A DNA stretch of 64,000 nt, taken from assembly GCF_900107755.1 (NCBI RefSeq), contig NZ_FNQR01000016.1, positions 32,719 through 96,718 on the forward strand. The letters are read 5' to 3'. Shown here in pieces: positions 17,897 to 26,866 of this stretch. The notes below the pieces were generated by a model. That model was not told where the DNA came from. It was given only the letters and a program-made list of their open reading frames with translations, and searched no databases. A program made the translations under genes and the position numbers. This DNA is from Thalassobacillus cyri (GTDB lineage Bacteria > Bacillota > Bacilli > Bacillales > Halobacillaceae). Each line of letters begins with the position of its first letter. Position 1 is the stretch's first letter.

Positions 17897-18330
17897 CACA
17901 CTCACTCCTTTAAAATAGTTGATTGTATTGTACCACAATCTTTCCTTTGTTAAGAAACATCCGACAAGGAAGAAAGACGTAAAACATATATTTTACCGAA
18001 TCATGCCTGCAAAATAGAAAACAGAGCACCGAAACCGGTACTCTGCCATAAAAGGAGTGAAGCCAATAGATCGAACTTGTTGCCTACTTTCAAAAAGGGA
18101 AGCCATTCAATTGGAAAGGCTTCCGGAATTTCGGATAGGAAACCGTTTATAAGCCTTCTGTCAACACCTCATTTGCATGGGTAATCTGAATTCGGCTCAT
18201 GAATGATCTTTCACTGACACCTCATTTCGTGGTTGAACCACTAGTTGAAATTGTCCTTGTGAAACGGGTATTGCCTCACTCCTTACTACGTAGTTTGTCG
18301 AAATGAAAAGAAAATATGCACAAGAATTTT
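17897..18330. other. Unassigned hit-ecsA intergenic block
   Basis: No gene is convincingly supported. On the minus strand there is a terminator-like hairpin at 18011-18045. Upstream of it, two short frames meet in a TCATGA overlap near 18197-18202, and the string AAATGAGGTGT occurs twice, about 60 bases apart. This could be a decayed gene or a minus-strand small RNA. Confidence 0.35.
18011..18045 (-). terminator. Orphan minus-strand terminator
   Basis: CAGAGTACCG pairs with CGGTGCTCTG (one G-T pair), followed by TTTTCTATTTT on the minus strand. It lies just upstream of hit and terminates no recognised gene. Confidence 0.6.
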
Positions 18331-18359
18331 TTGGCATAGGATGTGGGGAATGGTAAAAT
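18331..18359 (+). promoter_or_regulatory. SigA-type promoter of ecsAB
   Basis: TTGGCA (18331-18336), a 17-base spacer and TAAAAT (18354-18359), about 40 bases upstream of ecsA. Confidence 0.65.
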
Positions 18360-18397
18360 TCTATAATGAAGGATTGCAATGGAGAGAGGATGGTTTT

Positions 18398-19141
18398 ATG
18401 AAACCTTTATTACATATCGACAACCTCCATGGAGGATATACACATAAAAATGTATTGCATGGGATTTCTTTTGATGTCTATCCAAATGAAATCGTCGGAC
18501 TGATTGGCTTGAATGGTGCCGGTAAAAGTACGACAATCAAACATATCATCGGGATGATGCAGGCTAAAAAAGGACAAGTAGCGGTCAACGGACAACGGTT
18601 TGAAGAAAATCCGGAAGCTTATCGCCAGCAAATGGCTTACATTCCGGAAATGCCGATACTCTATGACGAGTTGACATTGTACGAACATCTGCATTTGACT
18701 GCGATGGCTTATGGGATAGAGGAACAACAGTTCAAACAACGGCTGAATCCGCTTTTGAAAGAATTTCGGCTGGAAAAGAAATTGAACTGGTTTCCTGTTC
18801 ATTTTTCCAAGGGGATGCGGCAGAAAGTGATGATCATGTGCGCCTTTTTGATCGAGCCCTCATTGTATATTGTCGACGAACCGTTTGTAGGACTTGATCC
18901 GCTTGGTATCCAGTCCTATCTCCAGTTGATGGAGGAAATGAAACAGGCAGGTGCAGGTGTACTGATGTCTACCCACATTTTGGCGACGGCCGAACGATAC
19001 TGCGATCGTTTCGTTATTTTGCATGATGGTGAAATTCGTGCCAAAGGAACGCTGGAGGAGCTTCGTGAATCGTTCCGGATGCCGGGTTCATCGTTGGATG
19101 ACTTATATGTCCAATTGACAAAGGAAGAGAGCCATGATTGA
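18398..19141 (+). CDS. ecsA: ABC transporter ATPase EcsA
   Basis: 247 residues, the exact length of B. subtilis EcsA. Walker A GLNGAGKST at 37-45, signature FSKGMRQK and Walker B SLYIVDEPFVGLD. With EcsB it forms an ABC system needed for regulated intramembrane proteolysis by RasP, secretion and competence in B. subtilis. I chose ATG 18398 after GGAGAGAGGA. It overlaps ecsB by 8 bases. Confidence 0.94.
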   Translation: MKPLLHIDNLHGGYTHKNVLHGISFDVYPNEIVGLIGLNGAGKSTTIKHIIGMMQAKKGQVAVNGQRFEENPEAYRQQMAYIPEMPILYDELTLYEHLHLTAMAYGIEEQQFKQRLNPLLKEFRLEKKLNWFPVHFSKGMRQKVMIMCAFLIEPSLYIVDEPFVGLDPLGIQSYLQLMEEMKQAGAGVLMSTHILATAERYCDRFVILHDGEIRAKGTLEELRESFRMPGSSLDDLYVQLTKEESHD

Positions 19142-20348
19142 TGCAAAAGCGTTTTGGCTGAAAAGGTTCAATGAGCATACCAAAGAAACAGGAAGGTACT
19201 TAAGATATATTTTCAATGGCCATATCGCGGTCGCCATGATATTTTTCATTTCCGCCCTGGCTTTCTACTATCAGCAATGGCTGGCCAATTTACCGGAAAA
19301 CTTTCCAACCGCTTTGATTGTGGGCATCGCATTTGGTTTGATTGCCAGCTATAGTCCGGTGCGAACTCTATTAAAGGAGCCGGACCTCGTGTTCCTGCTG
19401 CCGGCAGAACATCAGTTGGATGACTACTTCAAACGTTGCCTTTATTACAGCTATGTCATCCAGCTATATTTGGTACTGCTTGTGGGGGCGGCATTAGGTC
19501 CGCTTTATTTCGCGAGCTATCCTGAGCAGGGAACCAATTATTATTTATTGATGCTTCTAGTGGTGTTAATTTTCAAAGTTTGGAATATGCTCGCCAACTG
19601 GTGGATGTTGAAAGAGCGTAATGCTACCACCAGGCTTTGGGATCTGTTGATCCGTATCGTGCTCAATATCGTCGTCTTTTACTTTTTCGCGGCTGGCGAA
19701 TTGCTGTTCGCAGGTATAGTCACCGTCTTGCTGTTCGGCGTCACCATGTACAATTATACACTAGCTAAGAAAAAGCCTGGCCTTGTATGGGATGTCCTCG
19801 TGGAAAAAGACCAGGCGCGGATGCGGGCGTTCTACCGGATCGCCAATATGTTTACGGATGTCCCACATTTAAAAAATACGATCAAAAAACGCCACTGGCT
19901 TGTCGGGTTGCTAGTGAAGCCCGTACCTTACAAACAATCCGAATCGTTTGATTATCTATACCGGATTACGTTTGCTCGCAGCAGCGATTATGTGGGGATG
20001 TATTTCAGGCTGGTTGTCATCGGCGGGCTGGCGATTTATTACGTCCCGAACATCTGGGTGAAGGTAGCATTCGCGATTCTGTTCCTCTACTTGAGTGCTT
20101 TCCAGATGATGACACTGTGGAACCATCACCGGACGATTGCCTGGATGGATTTATATCCATTGAAACAGGAATGGAGGCAGCAGGCCGTCCTGAAATGGCT
20201 GCTTATGCTGATGCTGTTTCAGACTTTTTTATTCGGACTGCTGTTTATTATCCAGTGGAATCTGCTCGGCCTCGTCCTCGTCTGGGGCGGCGGTGCGGTT
20301 TTCAGCTGGCTGTTTACCCAAAGCTATATCAAACCAAGATTGACATAA
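19134..20348 (+). CDS. ecsB: ABC transporter membrane protein EcsB
   Basis: 404 residues with about eight to ten membrane helices and basic loops; the middle segment VWDVLVEKDQARMRAFYRIAN is typical of EcsB. It starts inside the end of ecsA and is probably translationally coupled. A terminator follows, so unlike in B. subtilis ecsC is not in the same compact operon. Confidence 0.93.
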   Translation: MIDAKAFWLKRFNEHTKETGRYLRYIFNGHIAVAMIFFISALAFYYQQWLANLPENFPTALIVGIAFGLIASYSPVRTLLKEPDLVFLLPAEHQLDDYFKRCLYYSYVIQLYLVLLVGAALGPLYFASYPEQGTNYYLLMLLVVLIFKVWNMLANWWMLKERNATTRLWDLLIRIVLNIVVFYFFAAGELLFAGIVTVLLFGVTMYNYTLAKKKPGLVWDVLVEKDQARMRAFYRIANMFTDVPHLKNTIKKRHWLVGLLVKPVPYKQSESFDYLYRITFARSSDYVGMYFRLVVIGGLAIYYVPNIWVKVAFAILFLYLSAFQMMTLWNHHRTIAWMDLYPLKQEWRQQAVLKWLLMLMLFQTFLFGLLFIIQWNLLGLVLVWGGGAVFSWLFTQSYIKPRLT

Positions 20349-20350
20349 GC

Positions 20351-20384
20351 GAAGGGGCTTGAAATCAAGCCTCTTTTTTCTTTT
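20351..20384 (+). terminator. Terminator of ecsAB
   Basis: AGGGGCTTGA pairs with TCAAGCCTCT, followed by six T. Confidence 0.85.
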
Positions 20385-20419
20385 GGCTCTGTTAAAGGTT
20401 ATTGTTGAATAATTTAATT

Positions 20420-20670
20420 TTAAGGCCGTAAAGTTGAAGACACTCGATTCCGAGGCTTTCATGTGTATAAGAGGGCTTCAGGAAACGGTTCGCTTTCCGT
20501 GGGCGTGTGCTGAGTCTCCTCAGGCTTCGTCTTGCGGGGCCTCATCTATCACTCAGCTTCCACAGGACTTTGCATTTTCACCTTGAGTTAACCCACGCAC
20601 GAAGGAAATGCGTAGCATTTTCGAGGAGTCTCACCGTTTCCCTACGCCCCTTGAATTGAAAATTTAGGTG
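20420..20670 (+). repeat. Composite intergenic repeat, copy 2 (ecsB-ecsC)
   Basis: Begins GGCCGTAAAGTTGAAGAC like copy 1 and contains a core at 20480-20642 with TTCGCTTTCCGTGGGCGTGT. It also carries the module GAAGGAAATGCGTAGCATTT (small hairpin AAATGC-GTA-GCATTT) otherwise found in the 39.5 and 63.2 kb copies. A half right end (GTGGAAAGCGAGTTATTTCC) occurs near 20741. Confidence 0.78.
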
Positions 20671-20927
20671 GAATCGATTGAATTCCATTCTGTTTATGAA
20701 GATGAAAATAAAGATCAACTACCATAACAGTGCCGTCTTCCCCGTGGAAAGCGAGTTATTTCCAAGAACCCATTTCTCTACTATCTTGAAACTGAGTCTT
20801 AAGCAATTGGGAGCTTAGCTGTAAAATTAACACTGAGATTAACAGAGCTTTTTTATTAAGGGGGGAGGGAGTGAATTTCTTCGCCACCAATAGTAATATA
20901 GAGCCAACCAGTTTAGGAGTGATTAGT

Positions 20928-21641
20928 ATGTTGACAGCTTACGAGGAGACTGTACTTAAAGAAGCGAAAAGATGGGAGAAGTCGTTAAGCAAACGATCAC
21001 CATTATTGCAGCGTTCATCTAAGCAGTTTCAGAAGAAAATCAACAAAAAAATACCAGAGCGTGTTCACCATGTCGTAACGGAAAGTATCCGAAAAATGAT
21101 TGAGCTTGCATTAACAAGCTCCGATTATATCGATCCAGTAGAAATATCATCGGAAGCCTCTTTCAGGGAGAGGGAAGAAATGGTACACAAACGATTGAAA
21201 AAGTATAAGCGGACCGCTGCCATTGAAGGCGCAGGTACAGGAGCGGGAGGATTATGGCTGGGGATGGCTGATTTTCCCCTTTTGCTCAGCCTTAAAATGA
21301 AATTTTTGTTTGACGTCGGTCAGATCTACGGTTATGAGGTAAGGGATTATCGGGAGCGGATGTATATCCTGCAAGTCTTCATGCTCGCTTTTTCCAGCGA
21401 TGCCAATCAAAAAGAGGTAGCGATGATCCTAGCTAATTGGGAAGAGGAGAAAGAAAAATGGCGGGAAGTCGATTGGAAAACATTGCAGTTAGAATATCGT
21501 GATACCATCGATTTTGCTAAAATGCTACAGCTGCTGCCGGGCATCGGTGCTATTGTCGGGGCAGTAGCCAATACGCGCTTGCTGGAGCAATTAGGGGAGA
21601 CGGCCATGAACTGCTACCGTCTCCGATTGCTTCGAAATTAA
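20928..21641 (+). CDS. ecsC: EcsC family protein
   Basis: 237 residues, close to the 236 of B. subtilis EcsC. Largely helical; a glycine-rich hydrophobic segment (GAGTGAGGLWLGMADFPLLL) near 104-125 and a second near the C-terminus (LLPGIGAIVGAVANTRLL). I chose ATG 20928 after TAGGAGT; a GTG at 20871 would add 19 residues lacking family character. Function unknown. Its 3' end overlaps the converging yhaA by 4 bases. Confidence 0.88.
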   Translation: MLTAYEETVLKEAKRWEKSLSKRSPLLQRSSKQFQKKINKKIPERVHHVVTESIRKMIELALTSSDYIDPVEISSEASFREREEMVHKRLKKYKRTAAIEGAGTGAGGLWLGMADFPLLLSLKMKFLFDVGQIYGYEVRDYRERMYILQVFMLAFSSDANQKEVAMILANWEEEKEKWREVDWKTLQLEYRDTIDFAKMLQLLPGIGAIVGAVANTRLLEQLGETAMNCYRLRLLRN

Positions 21642-22816
21642 TAAGCATGCTTTTCCTGATAGGAACGATACGCCTGTAGCAGTGTTTTTGCCGCAAGCGG
21701 GAGCGCTCTTTCATCAATGTCGAATTTCGGATGATGATGGGGATAAGCATGTCCCTCGATTTTTGCGCCTGTAAAGTAAAAGGCACCTGGTTTTTCCTCC
21801 AGATAATAAGCGAAATCTTCTCCGGCCATGCTTGGTGCTGTTTCTCTGGCAGTTAAGGTTTCATCTGCCTCGTGAGCATGCTTCAGGATCAGGTCTGCCT
21901 CATCCGCATGGTTGATCACCGGAGGGTAGCCTTTGTAATAATCGAATTGATAGTCTGCATCATAAGGGAGGCAGGAGGCTTTGATGATCTTTTCCATCTC
22001 TTCGATAATCGTATCCTGGATATCCGCATCAAAGGTACGCACGGTTCCCGTGAGTTTGGCAGTGTCTGCGATGACGTTGAACGCTGTACCTGATTCAAAT
22101 TGTGCGACGGTGACAACGGCTGTCTCTAGCGGGTCAAGGCGCCGACTGACAATTTGCTGCAACGAGGTGACAAGCTGGGAGCCAATGACCAATGCATCTT
22201 TTGTTAAGTGGGGCTGGGCTCCGTGCCCGCCTTTCCCTTTGATGAGAATTTCAAATCGGTCTGCTCCAGCCATAAAGGGACCTTTGGCGGTTTCGATGGT
22301 CCCTAAGGGAGTTGTAGCCCATAGATGGGTACCGAAAACTGCGTCCACATCTTCTAATGCACCGGTTTCGATAATCGGTTTCGCTCCACCAGGGGCATAT
22401 TCTTCCGCATGCTGATGCAAAAATACAATTGTGCCTGGTAAATCGTGTTGATAGTCCACCAGTACCTTGGCGAGGGACAGTAGGGTTGCTGTATGACCAT
22501 CATGGCCGCACGCATGCATGGCGCCGTCATTTTTTGATTTATACGGTACATCATTTTCTTCCTGGATCGGCAATGCATCGAAGTCGGCTCTGAGGGCGAC
22601 CGTCTTTCCTGGCTTATCACCTTCAAGCCTGGCGATGATCCCGTTTCCACCTACGTGTGCTTGATAGGGGATACCGAGCTGTTCATATGTATCTGCAATG
22701 TACTTGGCTGTCTTTTCTTCTTTGAATGATACTTCAGGATATTGGTGTAAATATCGCCTGATCTCTACCATTTCTTCATATGCCTGATCAATTGCCGTGA
22801 AGATTTCTTGCCACAT
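21638..22816 (-). CDS. yhaA: M20-family amidohydrolase YhaA
   Basis: 392 residues of the M20D amidohydrolase family. Metal ligands are visible in HACGHDGHTA and FLHQHAEEYAPGG, with a substrate-domain GKGGHGAQPH and a late MAGEDFAYY. It should remove an acyl group from an N-acyl amino acid or peptide with two divalent metals; the substrate is not predictable. ATG 22816 follows AAAGGAGGA. Next to ecsC as in B. subtilis. Confidence 0.9.
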   Translation of the reverse strand: MWQEIFTAIDQAYEEMVEIRRYLHQYPEVSFKEEKTAKYIADTYEQLGIPYQAHVGGNGIIARLEGDKPGKTVALRADFDALPIQEENDVPYKSKNDGAMHACGHDGHTATLLSLAKVLVDYQHDLPGTIVFLHQHAEEYAPGGAKPIIETGALEDVDAVFGTHLWATTPLGTIETAKGPFMAGADRFEILIKGKGGHGAQPHLTKDALVIGSQLVTSLQQIVSRRLDPLETAVVTVAQFESGTAFNVIADTAKLTGTVRTFDADIQDTIIEEMEKIIKASCLPYDADYQFDYYKGYPPVINHADEADLILKHAHEADETLTARETAPSMAGEDFAYYLEEKPGAFYFTGAKIEGHAYPHHHPKFDIDERALPLAAKTLLQAYRSYQEKHAY

Positions 22817-22889
22817 CGATTAGCTCCTCCTTTACAGTTTGCGTGTCCTTATTCTACCACATCCTCGGTCAGTGTCAGAATAGTTCAAT

Positions 22890-22928
22890 TAATAGAAAGG
22901 CGCTCTGACGGTCATTTGTCAGAGCGCT
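22890..22928 (-). terminator. Terminator of the ferritin-like gene
   Basis: The inverted repeat GCGCTCTGAC/GTCAGAGCGC is followed by CTTTCTATT on the minus strand. Confidence 0.85.
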
Positions 22929-22937
22929 TAATGGTTT

Positions 22938-23372
22938 TTAGGATAAACGAGGATCAGCCAACAGGCGTTCCATCTCTTCCATATGATGCGTTTCATCAGC
23001 AATCATATCATCAAGCTTTACGACCAGTTCGGTAAGGCCTAGTTCCTCTGCCTGCTTTTTACGTGTTTCGTAGCGGTTGATCGTGTCTTCCTCTGACTTA
23101 CGTGCTTCTTCCAGCATATCCTTGACGTTTGTAAACTGTTTGACTTCTGCCGGCGTAGTCGTCGGAGTACCACCTAAGATCTTTATTTTTTCCGATAGAT
23201 ACAGAGCGTGGCCTTGTTCGTCACCGATTTCCCCTTCGAAAAATGGCTTTAGCACAGAGTAGTAAAGCCCATCCACAGTAGATGCATTGTAGGTATACAT
23301 GATAGCCGCGGCATATTCATTCGCTAAATCTTCATTTAAACCTTCAATTAATTCTTTCATTTTTTCATCCAT
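22938..23372 (-). CDS. Ferritin-like (Dps/bacterioferritin-type) protein
   Basis: 144 residues forming a predicted four-helix bundle. Carboxylate and histidine ligands appear as NEYAAAIMY (helix 1), GEIGDEQGHALYL (helix 2), EEDTINRYETR (helix 3) and ADETHHMEEME (helix 4), giving the paired ExxH pattern of a di-iron site. Probable iron storage, detoxification or redox protein. Divergent from the PAP2 gene. Close to ferritin-like proteins of unassigned role in Bacillaceae. Confidence 0.85.
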   Translation of the reverse strand: MDEKMKELIEGLNEDLANEYAAAIMYTYNASTVDGLYYSVLKPFFEGEIGDEQGHALYLSEKIKILGGTPTTTPAEVKQFTNVKDMLEEARKSEEDTINRYETRKKQAEELGLTELVVKLDDMIADETHHMEEMERLLADPRLS

Positions 23373-23426
23373 TGATTATCACCCTTTCGATTATTCTTCA
23401 TCCACAGGTAATATTCCCTGGATTGT

Positions 23427-23451
23427 TTTTAATAAACGTAGTAGTGGGTAT
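23427..23451 (+). promoter_or_regulatory. Possible SigB promoter of the PAP2 gene
   Basis: TTTTAA (23427-23432), a 13-base spacer and a perfect GGGTAT (23446-23451), 27 bases before the start codon. This matches the general-stress SigB pattern GTTTAA-N12-15-GGGTAT at 11 of 12 positions. Confidence 0.55.
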
Positions 23452-23477
23452 CGTAATGAAGAATAGAGGTGTTAGGG

Positions 23478-24113
23478 ATGTTGACACAAAAACAACGGTA
23501 CTTTCTGGCTGCTATGGTAATCCTGGCATTGCTCTCTGTTGTCATTTTCACGATGGAAGTGAAAGGGAATGGGAAACCGGCCATCGACCGCTGGGCGAAT
23601 CAGTTTGTTGCTGACATCGAAGGCACAAGTATCGAAGCCATTTTCCGTTGGGTTACAGAATTAGGCTCAAGCATAGCTTTATATACGATTGCAATTATCT
23701 TTGGCCTGGTGCTGTGGCTGTATTTTAAAGATCTGATTGCAGGGATTATGCTTGTGCTCGGGGTGGCGGTCGGTTATGGTGCCAATTTCTTAATCAAGCA
23801 TTTGGTAGAGCGGGAACGCCCCCGTATATTGGAGAGCGTCGATGGAACAGGGTTGAGTTATCCCAGCGGACACGCCATGGTTTCAATGGTTACTTATGGA
23901 CTCTTGATTTATTTTTTAATAGGAAAATTGAACAATATGAAAACTGCCATCTGGATGATCGCTTCAGGCATGGTATTGATTTTATTGATAGGGTTCAGCC
24001 GCTACATCCTGCGGGTGCATTATCTGACCGATGTGGTAGCTGGATTCAGTTTCGGTATCCTTGTGGTGGTCATCTGGCTTTCTATCTATCATTGGGTAAA
24101 AAAAAGAAAATAA
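23478..24113 (+). CDS. PAP2-family membrane phosphatase
   Basis: 211 residues with about six membrane helices. The three phosphatase motifs are present: KHLVERERPR, YPSGHAM and SRYILRVHYLTDV. It should dephosphorylate a lipid phosphate at the outer membrane face (phosphatidylglycerophosphate or undecaprenyl pyrophosphate are typical). I chose ATG 23478, six bases after GAGGTG. Confidence 0.88.
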   Translation: MLTQKQRYFLAAMVILALLSVVIFTMEVKGNGKPAIDRWANQFVADIEGTSIEAIFRWVTELGSSIALYTIAIIFGLVLWLYFKDLIAGIMLVLGVAVGYGANFLIKHLVERERPRILESVDGTGLSYPSGHAMVSMVTYGLLIYFLIGKLNNMKTAIWMIASGMVLILLIGFSRYILRVHYLTDVVAGFSFGILVVVIWLSIYHWVKKRK

Positions 24114-24116
24114 TCA

Positions 24117-24178
24117 TCTCCGTCTTAAGGCGGAGAAGAAACCATTCCTCCGTGCGTTACTGCCCGGGGGTTTTTTTG
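24117..24178 (+). terminator. Probable terminator after the PAP2 gene
   Basis: A TCTCCG/CGGAGA hairpin is followed by a weaker AACC...GGGGGTTTTTTT structure with seven T. Confidence 0.6.
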
Positions 24179-24269
24179 TGATAATAAAGACAAGGAAGGA
24201 TCCTGGAAAGAAGGGATTAAAGACATAAATGTCTAATTTACAAAAGATAGAGATAAAAAGGGATGAGCG

Positions 24270-25040
24270 ATGATGAGAAAAGGATGGTTACAATTTCTGC
24301 TTGCTTTTTTGTTGATAGCAGTTGGCATTATACTGGTGCTGGAGAACCTCGGAGTAATTGAAAAAACGTTGTATTTTTCCTGGGGCATCATTATTGCGGC
24401 CTGCTTGACAATTATAGGGCTAAAGCTTTGGTGGGACCGCATCACCGGCAACGGTGGCTCATGGATGGCAGGGTCTTTCCTGTTCATTTATGGAGTATTG
24501 GTGCTGCTGGGTAAGGTAAATGTTATTCCGTTCACTTTCGGAGATGTGCTGCAATTATGGCCGCTGTTGTTCATCTATATCGGATTTGGGATATTTCTTG
24601 GCGGCAGCAAACCAAAATTCCGGGTAGAGGTAGATACGAATGGCGGGGATGGGAAAGCTGCAAAAAAGAAACATAAAAAACAACACATGGTAATCGGCGA
24701 TCATCAATATACTGCAGATAACTGGAAAGTAGAGCCAATGGAGCTGCGCAATGTGGTCGGCGACTATCATTTTGATTTTACGAAAGCTTTCATTCCTGAA
24801 GAAGATACTCCGATTTCCGTGAAGGGATGGGCTGGAGATATTAAGATGCTGATGCCCGAGCATCTGGAATTTCGTATTGAAGCATTCGTGAAAGCAGGCA
24901 ATATTTCCATCCTGGGGAAAAAGACAGATGGCATCAACCGTACGGTGTCTTATGAGACGCCAGGCTACCAGGAAGCGACACGGAGGTTGACGGTCGCTAT
25001 TGAATTAAAGGCCGGCGATATCCGGGTCGATAAAGTATAG
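24270..25040 (+). CDS. liaF: LiaF-like inhibitor of the LiaRS system
   Basis: 256 residues: four membrane helices in the first 115 residues, a Lys-rich linker, then a soluble beta-rich LiaF domain (about 150-256). In the family LiaF keeps the LiaS kinase silent until the cell envelope is stressed. It lies six bases from the end to the liaS region. Upstream liaI, liaH and liaG genes are not here. Confidence 0.87.
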   Translation: MMRKGWLQFLLAFLLIAVGIILVLENLGVIEKTLYFSWGIIIAACLTIIGLKLWWDRITGNGGSWMAGSFLFIYGVLVLLGKVNVIPFTFGDVLQLWPLLFIYIGFGIFLGGSKPKFRVEVDTNGGDGKAAKKKHKKQHMVIGDHQYTADNWKVEPMELRNVVGDYHFDFTKAFIPEEDTPISVKGWAGDIKMLMPEHLEFRIEAFVKAGNISILGKKTDGINRTVSYETPGYQEATRRLTVAIELKAGDIRVDKV

Positions 25041-25052
25041 GAGCGGATGAAT

Positions 25053-26114
25053 ATGTTGAAGCGGTTGAGCAGTATCCGATACAGCTTTATAAGATCTCAT
25101 TTATTCGGTTTAATATTGAACACGTTCGTCCTCCTTGCGGTGCTGTTGTCGATTCATGTTTGGTTTTCACCGTCATGGCTGTCGCCGGGGGCTATTCTTT
25201 TGTTTATGTCTGTTTACTTTTTGCTTGGCCTGTTTATGTCTTTTTATGCAGGCTTCCGGTCAAGTGGAGATCTGAAAGACCGGATTGACAGTTTATCAAC
25301 CGTCATTACCCATCTCGCGAGGGGCAATTTCAAAACGAAGGTATTATTCAGTGAAGAAGATGAAATTGCCAGGATTGGTGGAGAATTGAATGAGCTTGGC
25401 GGAAAACTGCAGGAGCAAAAGGAGTCATTGGTACGGTTGGCGGATGAGAAAGCAGAACTGGCAAAAAAAGCCCATAGTGCCGCGACCATTGAAGAGCGTC
25501 AACGGCTGGCCCGTGATTTACATGATGCGGTAAGCCAGCAGTTATTCGCATTGACCATGATGTCTCAGGCTGCGGTAAGAATGTTTGATAAAAAGCCGGA
25601 AAAAGCGAAACAGCAGCTGGAAGAAATCACTTCCATGGCGCTGCAGGCACAAACAGAGATGCGGGCATTATTATTGCATCTTCGTCCTGTTCATTTATCA
25701 GGAGAACCTCTAGCGACGGGGATCAAGCGGCTGGTAGAGGAATTGGAACAGAAATGTCCGATCCATTTTCACCTCCATCTGGAAGAAACAGAGGTTTTTT
25801 CTCAAACAATCGAAGAGCATTTGTTCCGTATCGTCCAGGAAGCACTTTCTAATATTCTGCGTCATTCTAATGCAACAGAGGTAAAAGTGACAGTAAACAG
25901 GAAAAACAAGGAACTATTTTTACATATTGGAGATAATGGCGTCGGTTTCGATACCGCTGAAAAAGAAACGATTGTTGCTTCCTACGGATTGAAGACGATG
26001 AAAGAAAGAACCGAGGAAATCGGGGGAGCCTTTGCCATCCGCTCACGGGAAGGTGAAGGGACGCATATTGATATTCGTGTGCCATTACGGGAAGTGAAGG
26101 GGGAGATTGGATGA
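25053..26114 (+). CDS. liaS: Cell-envelope stress sensor histidine kinase LiaS
   Basis: About 353 residues. Two N-terminal membrane helices (about 13-35 and 45-65) with almost no external loop, a HAMP region and a HisKA_3 phosphorylation site ARDLHDAVSQQ (His157). An HATPase domain with N-box EALSNILRHSN and G-box GDNGVGFD follows. I prefer ATG 25053, nine bases after AGGAG; ATG 25047 is only three bases away from it. An intramembrane-sensing kinase that phosphorylates LiaR; overlaps liaR by 4 bases. Confidence 0.92.
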   Translation: MLKRLSSIRYSFIRSHLFGLILNTFVLLAVLLSIHVWFSPSWLSPGAILLFMSVYFLLGLFMSFYAGFRSSGDLKDRIDSLSTVITHLARGNFKTKVLFSEEDEIARIGGELNELGGKLQEQKESLVRLADEKAELAKKAHSAATIEERQRLARDLHDAVSQQLFALTMMSQAAVRMFDKKPEKAKQQLEEITSMALQAQTEMRALLLHLRPVHLSGEPLATGIKRLVEELEQKCPIHFHLHLEETEVFSQTIEEHLFRIVQEALSNILRHSNATEVKVTVNRKNKELFLHIGDNGVGFDTAEKETIVASYGLKTMKERTEEIGGAFAIRSREGEGTHIDIRVPLREVKGEIG

Positions 26115-26746
26115 TACGGGTAGTGGTGGTGGATGACCATGATGTTGTACGAAAAGGAGTCATCGCTTATCTGAACACGGAAGACGAGCTTGATATTGTC
26201 GGTGAAGCCTCGAGCGGATATGAAGGAGCAGCATTGGTGGCAGAACTGAAGCCGGATGTGGTATTGATGGATCTGATCATGGAGAATGGGACCGGGATTG
26301 AGGCTACTGAAACAATCATGGCCGATCATCCGGGTTGCAAAGTGATCATATTGACAAGCTATTATGACGATGAAAAGGTATTTCCGGCTTTAGAAGCAGG
26401 CGCGTTCAGCTACATGCTGAAGACATCTTCTGCGGATGAAATAGCGGGTGCGATCAAAAAAGCATACCGTGGCGAAAATACAATCGAACCGAAGGTACAA
26501 AGCAAAATGATGAATCGCTTTCGATCTTCAGAAAAGAAACCCCATGACGAGTTGACGCAAAGGGAACTGGAAGTATTGTTATGTATCGGTGAAGGAATGA
26601 CGAATCAGGAAATCAGCGATTCCCTTTATATCGGTATCAAGACGGTCAAAACCCATGTCAGCAATATCCTCAGTAAACTCGGCGTTCACGACCGTACCCA
26701 GGCGGCAGTCTATGCTCATAAGAATCGATTATTGAAAAAGATATAA
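26111..26746 (+). CDS. liaR: Response regulator LiaR (NarL family)
   Basis: 211 residues. The receiver domain carries D8/D9, the phospho-acceptor D54 in VVLMDLIMENG, and a conserved Lys in MLKTSSADE. The C-terminal LuxR-type HTH reads LTQRELEVLLCIGEGMTNQEI. It starts in the last codons of liaS (ATGA overlap). It activates envelope-stress genes; which genes those are here cannot be seen in this window. Confidence 0.93.
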   Translation: MIRVVVVDDHDVVRKGVIAYLNTEDELDIVGEASSGYEGAALVAELKPDVVLMDLIMENGTGIEATETIMADHPGCKVIILTSYYDDEKVFPALEAGAFSYMLKTSSADEIAGAIKKAYRGENTIEPKVQSKMMNRFRSSEKKPHDELTQRELEVLLCIGEGMTNQEISDSLYIGIKTVKTHVSNILSKLGVHDRTQAAVYAHKNRLLKKI

Positions 26747-26832
26747 ATAAAAAGAAGCCGAGCGGACGTGAAAATCCGGCTTGTGAGCGATCAATTTAGC
26801 TGAATTTACGATTAAATTGCAAGTGAATATGA

Positions 26833-26866
26833 AAAGTGAGCGGCCTCATGCCGCTCACTTTTTTAT
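26833..26866. terminator. Bidirectional terminator, liaR / hmoB
   Basis: AAGTGAGCGGC pairs with GCCGCTCACTT around CTCAT, with TTTTTT after and AAAAG before; it ends just at the hmoB stop. Confidence 0.9.

Noticed and set aside
18197..18379. 60-codon minus-strand frame between hit and ecsA
   Set aside because: The start lies in the ecsA leader with no ribosome site; at best its last part belongs to a decayed locus.
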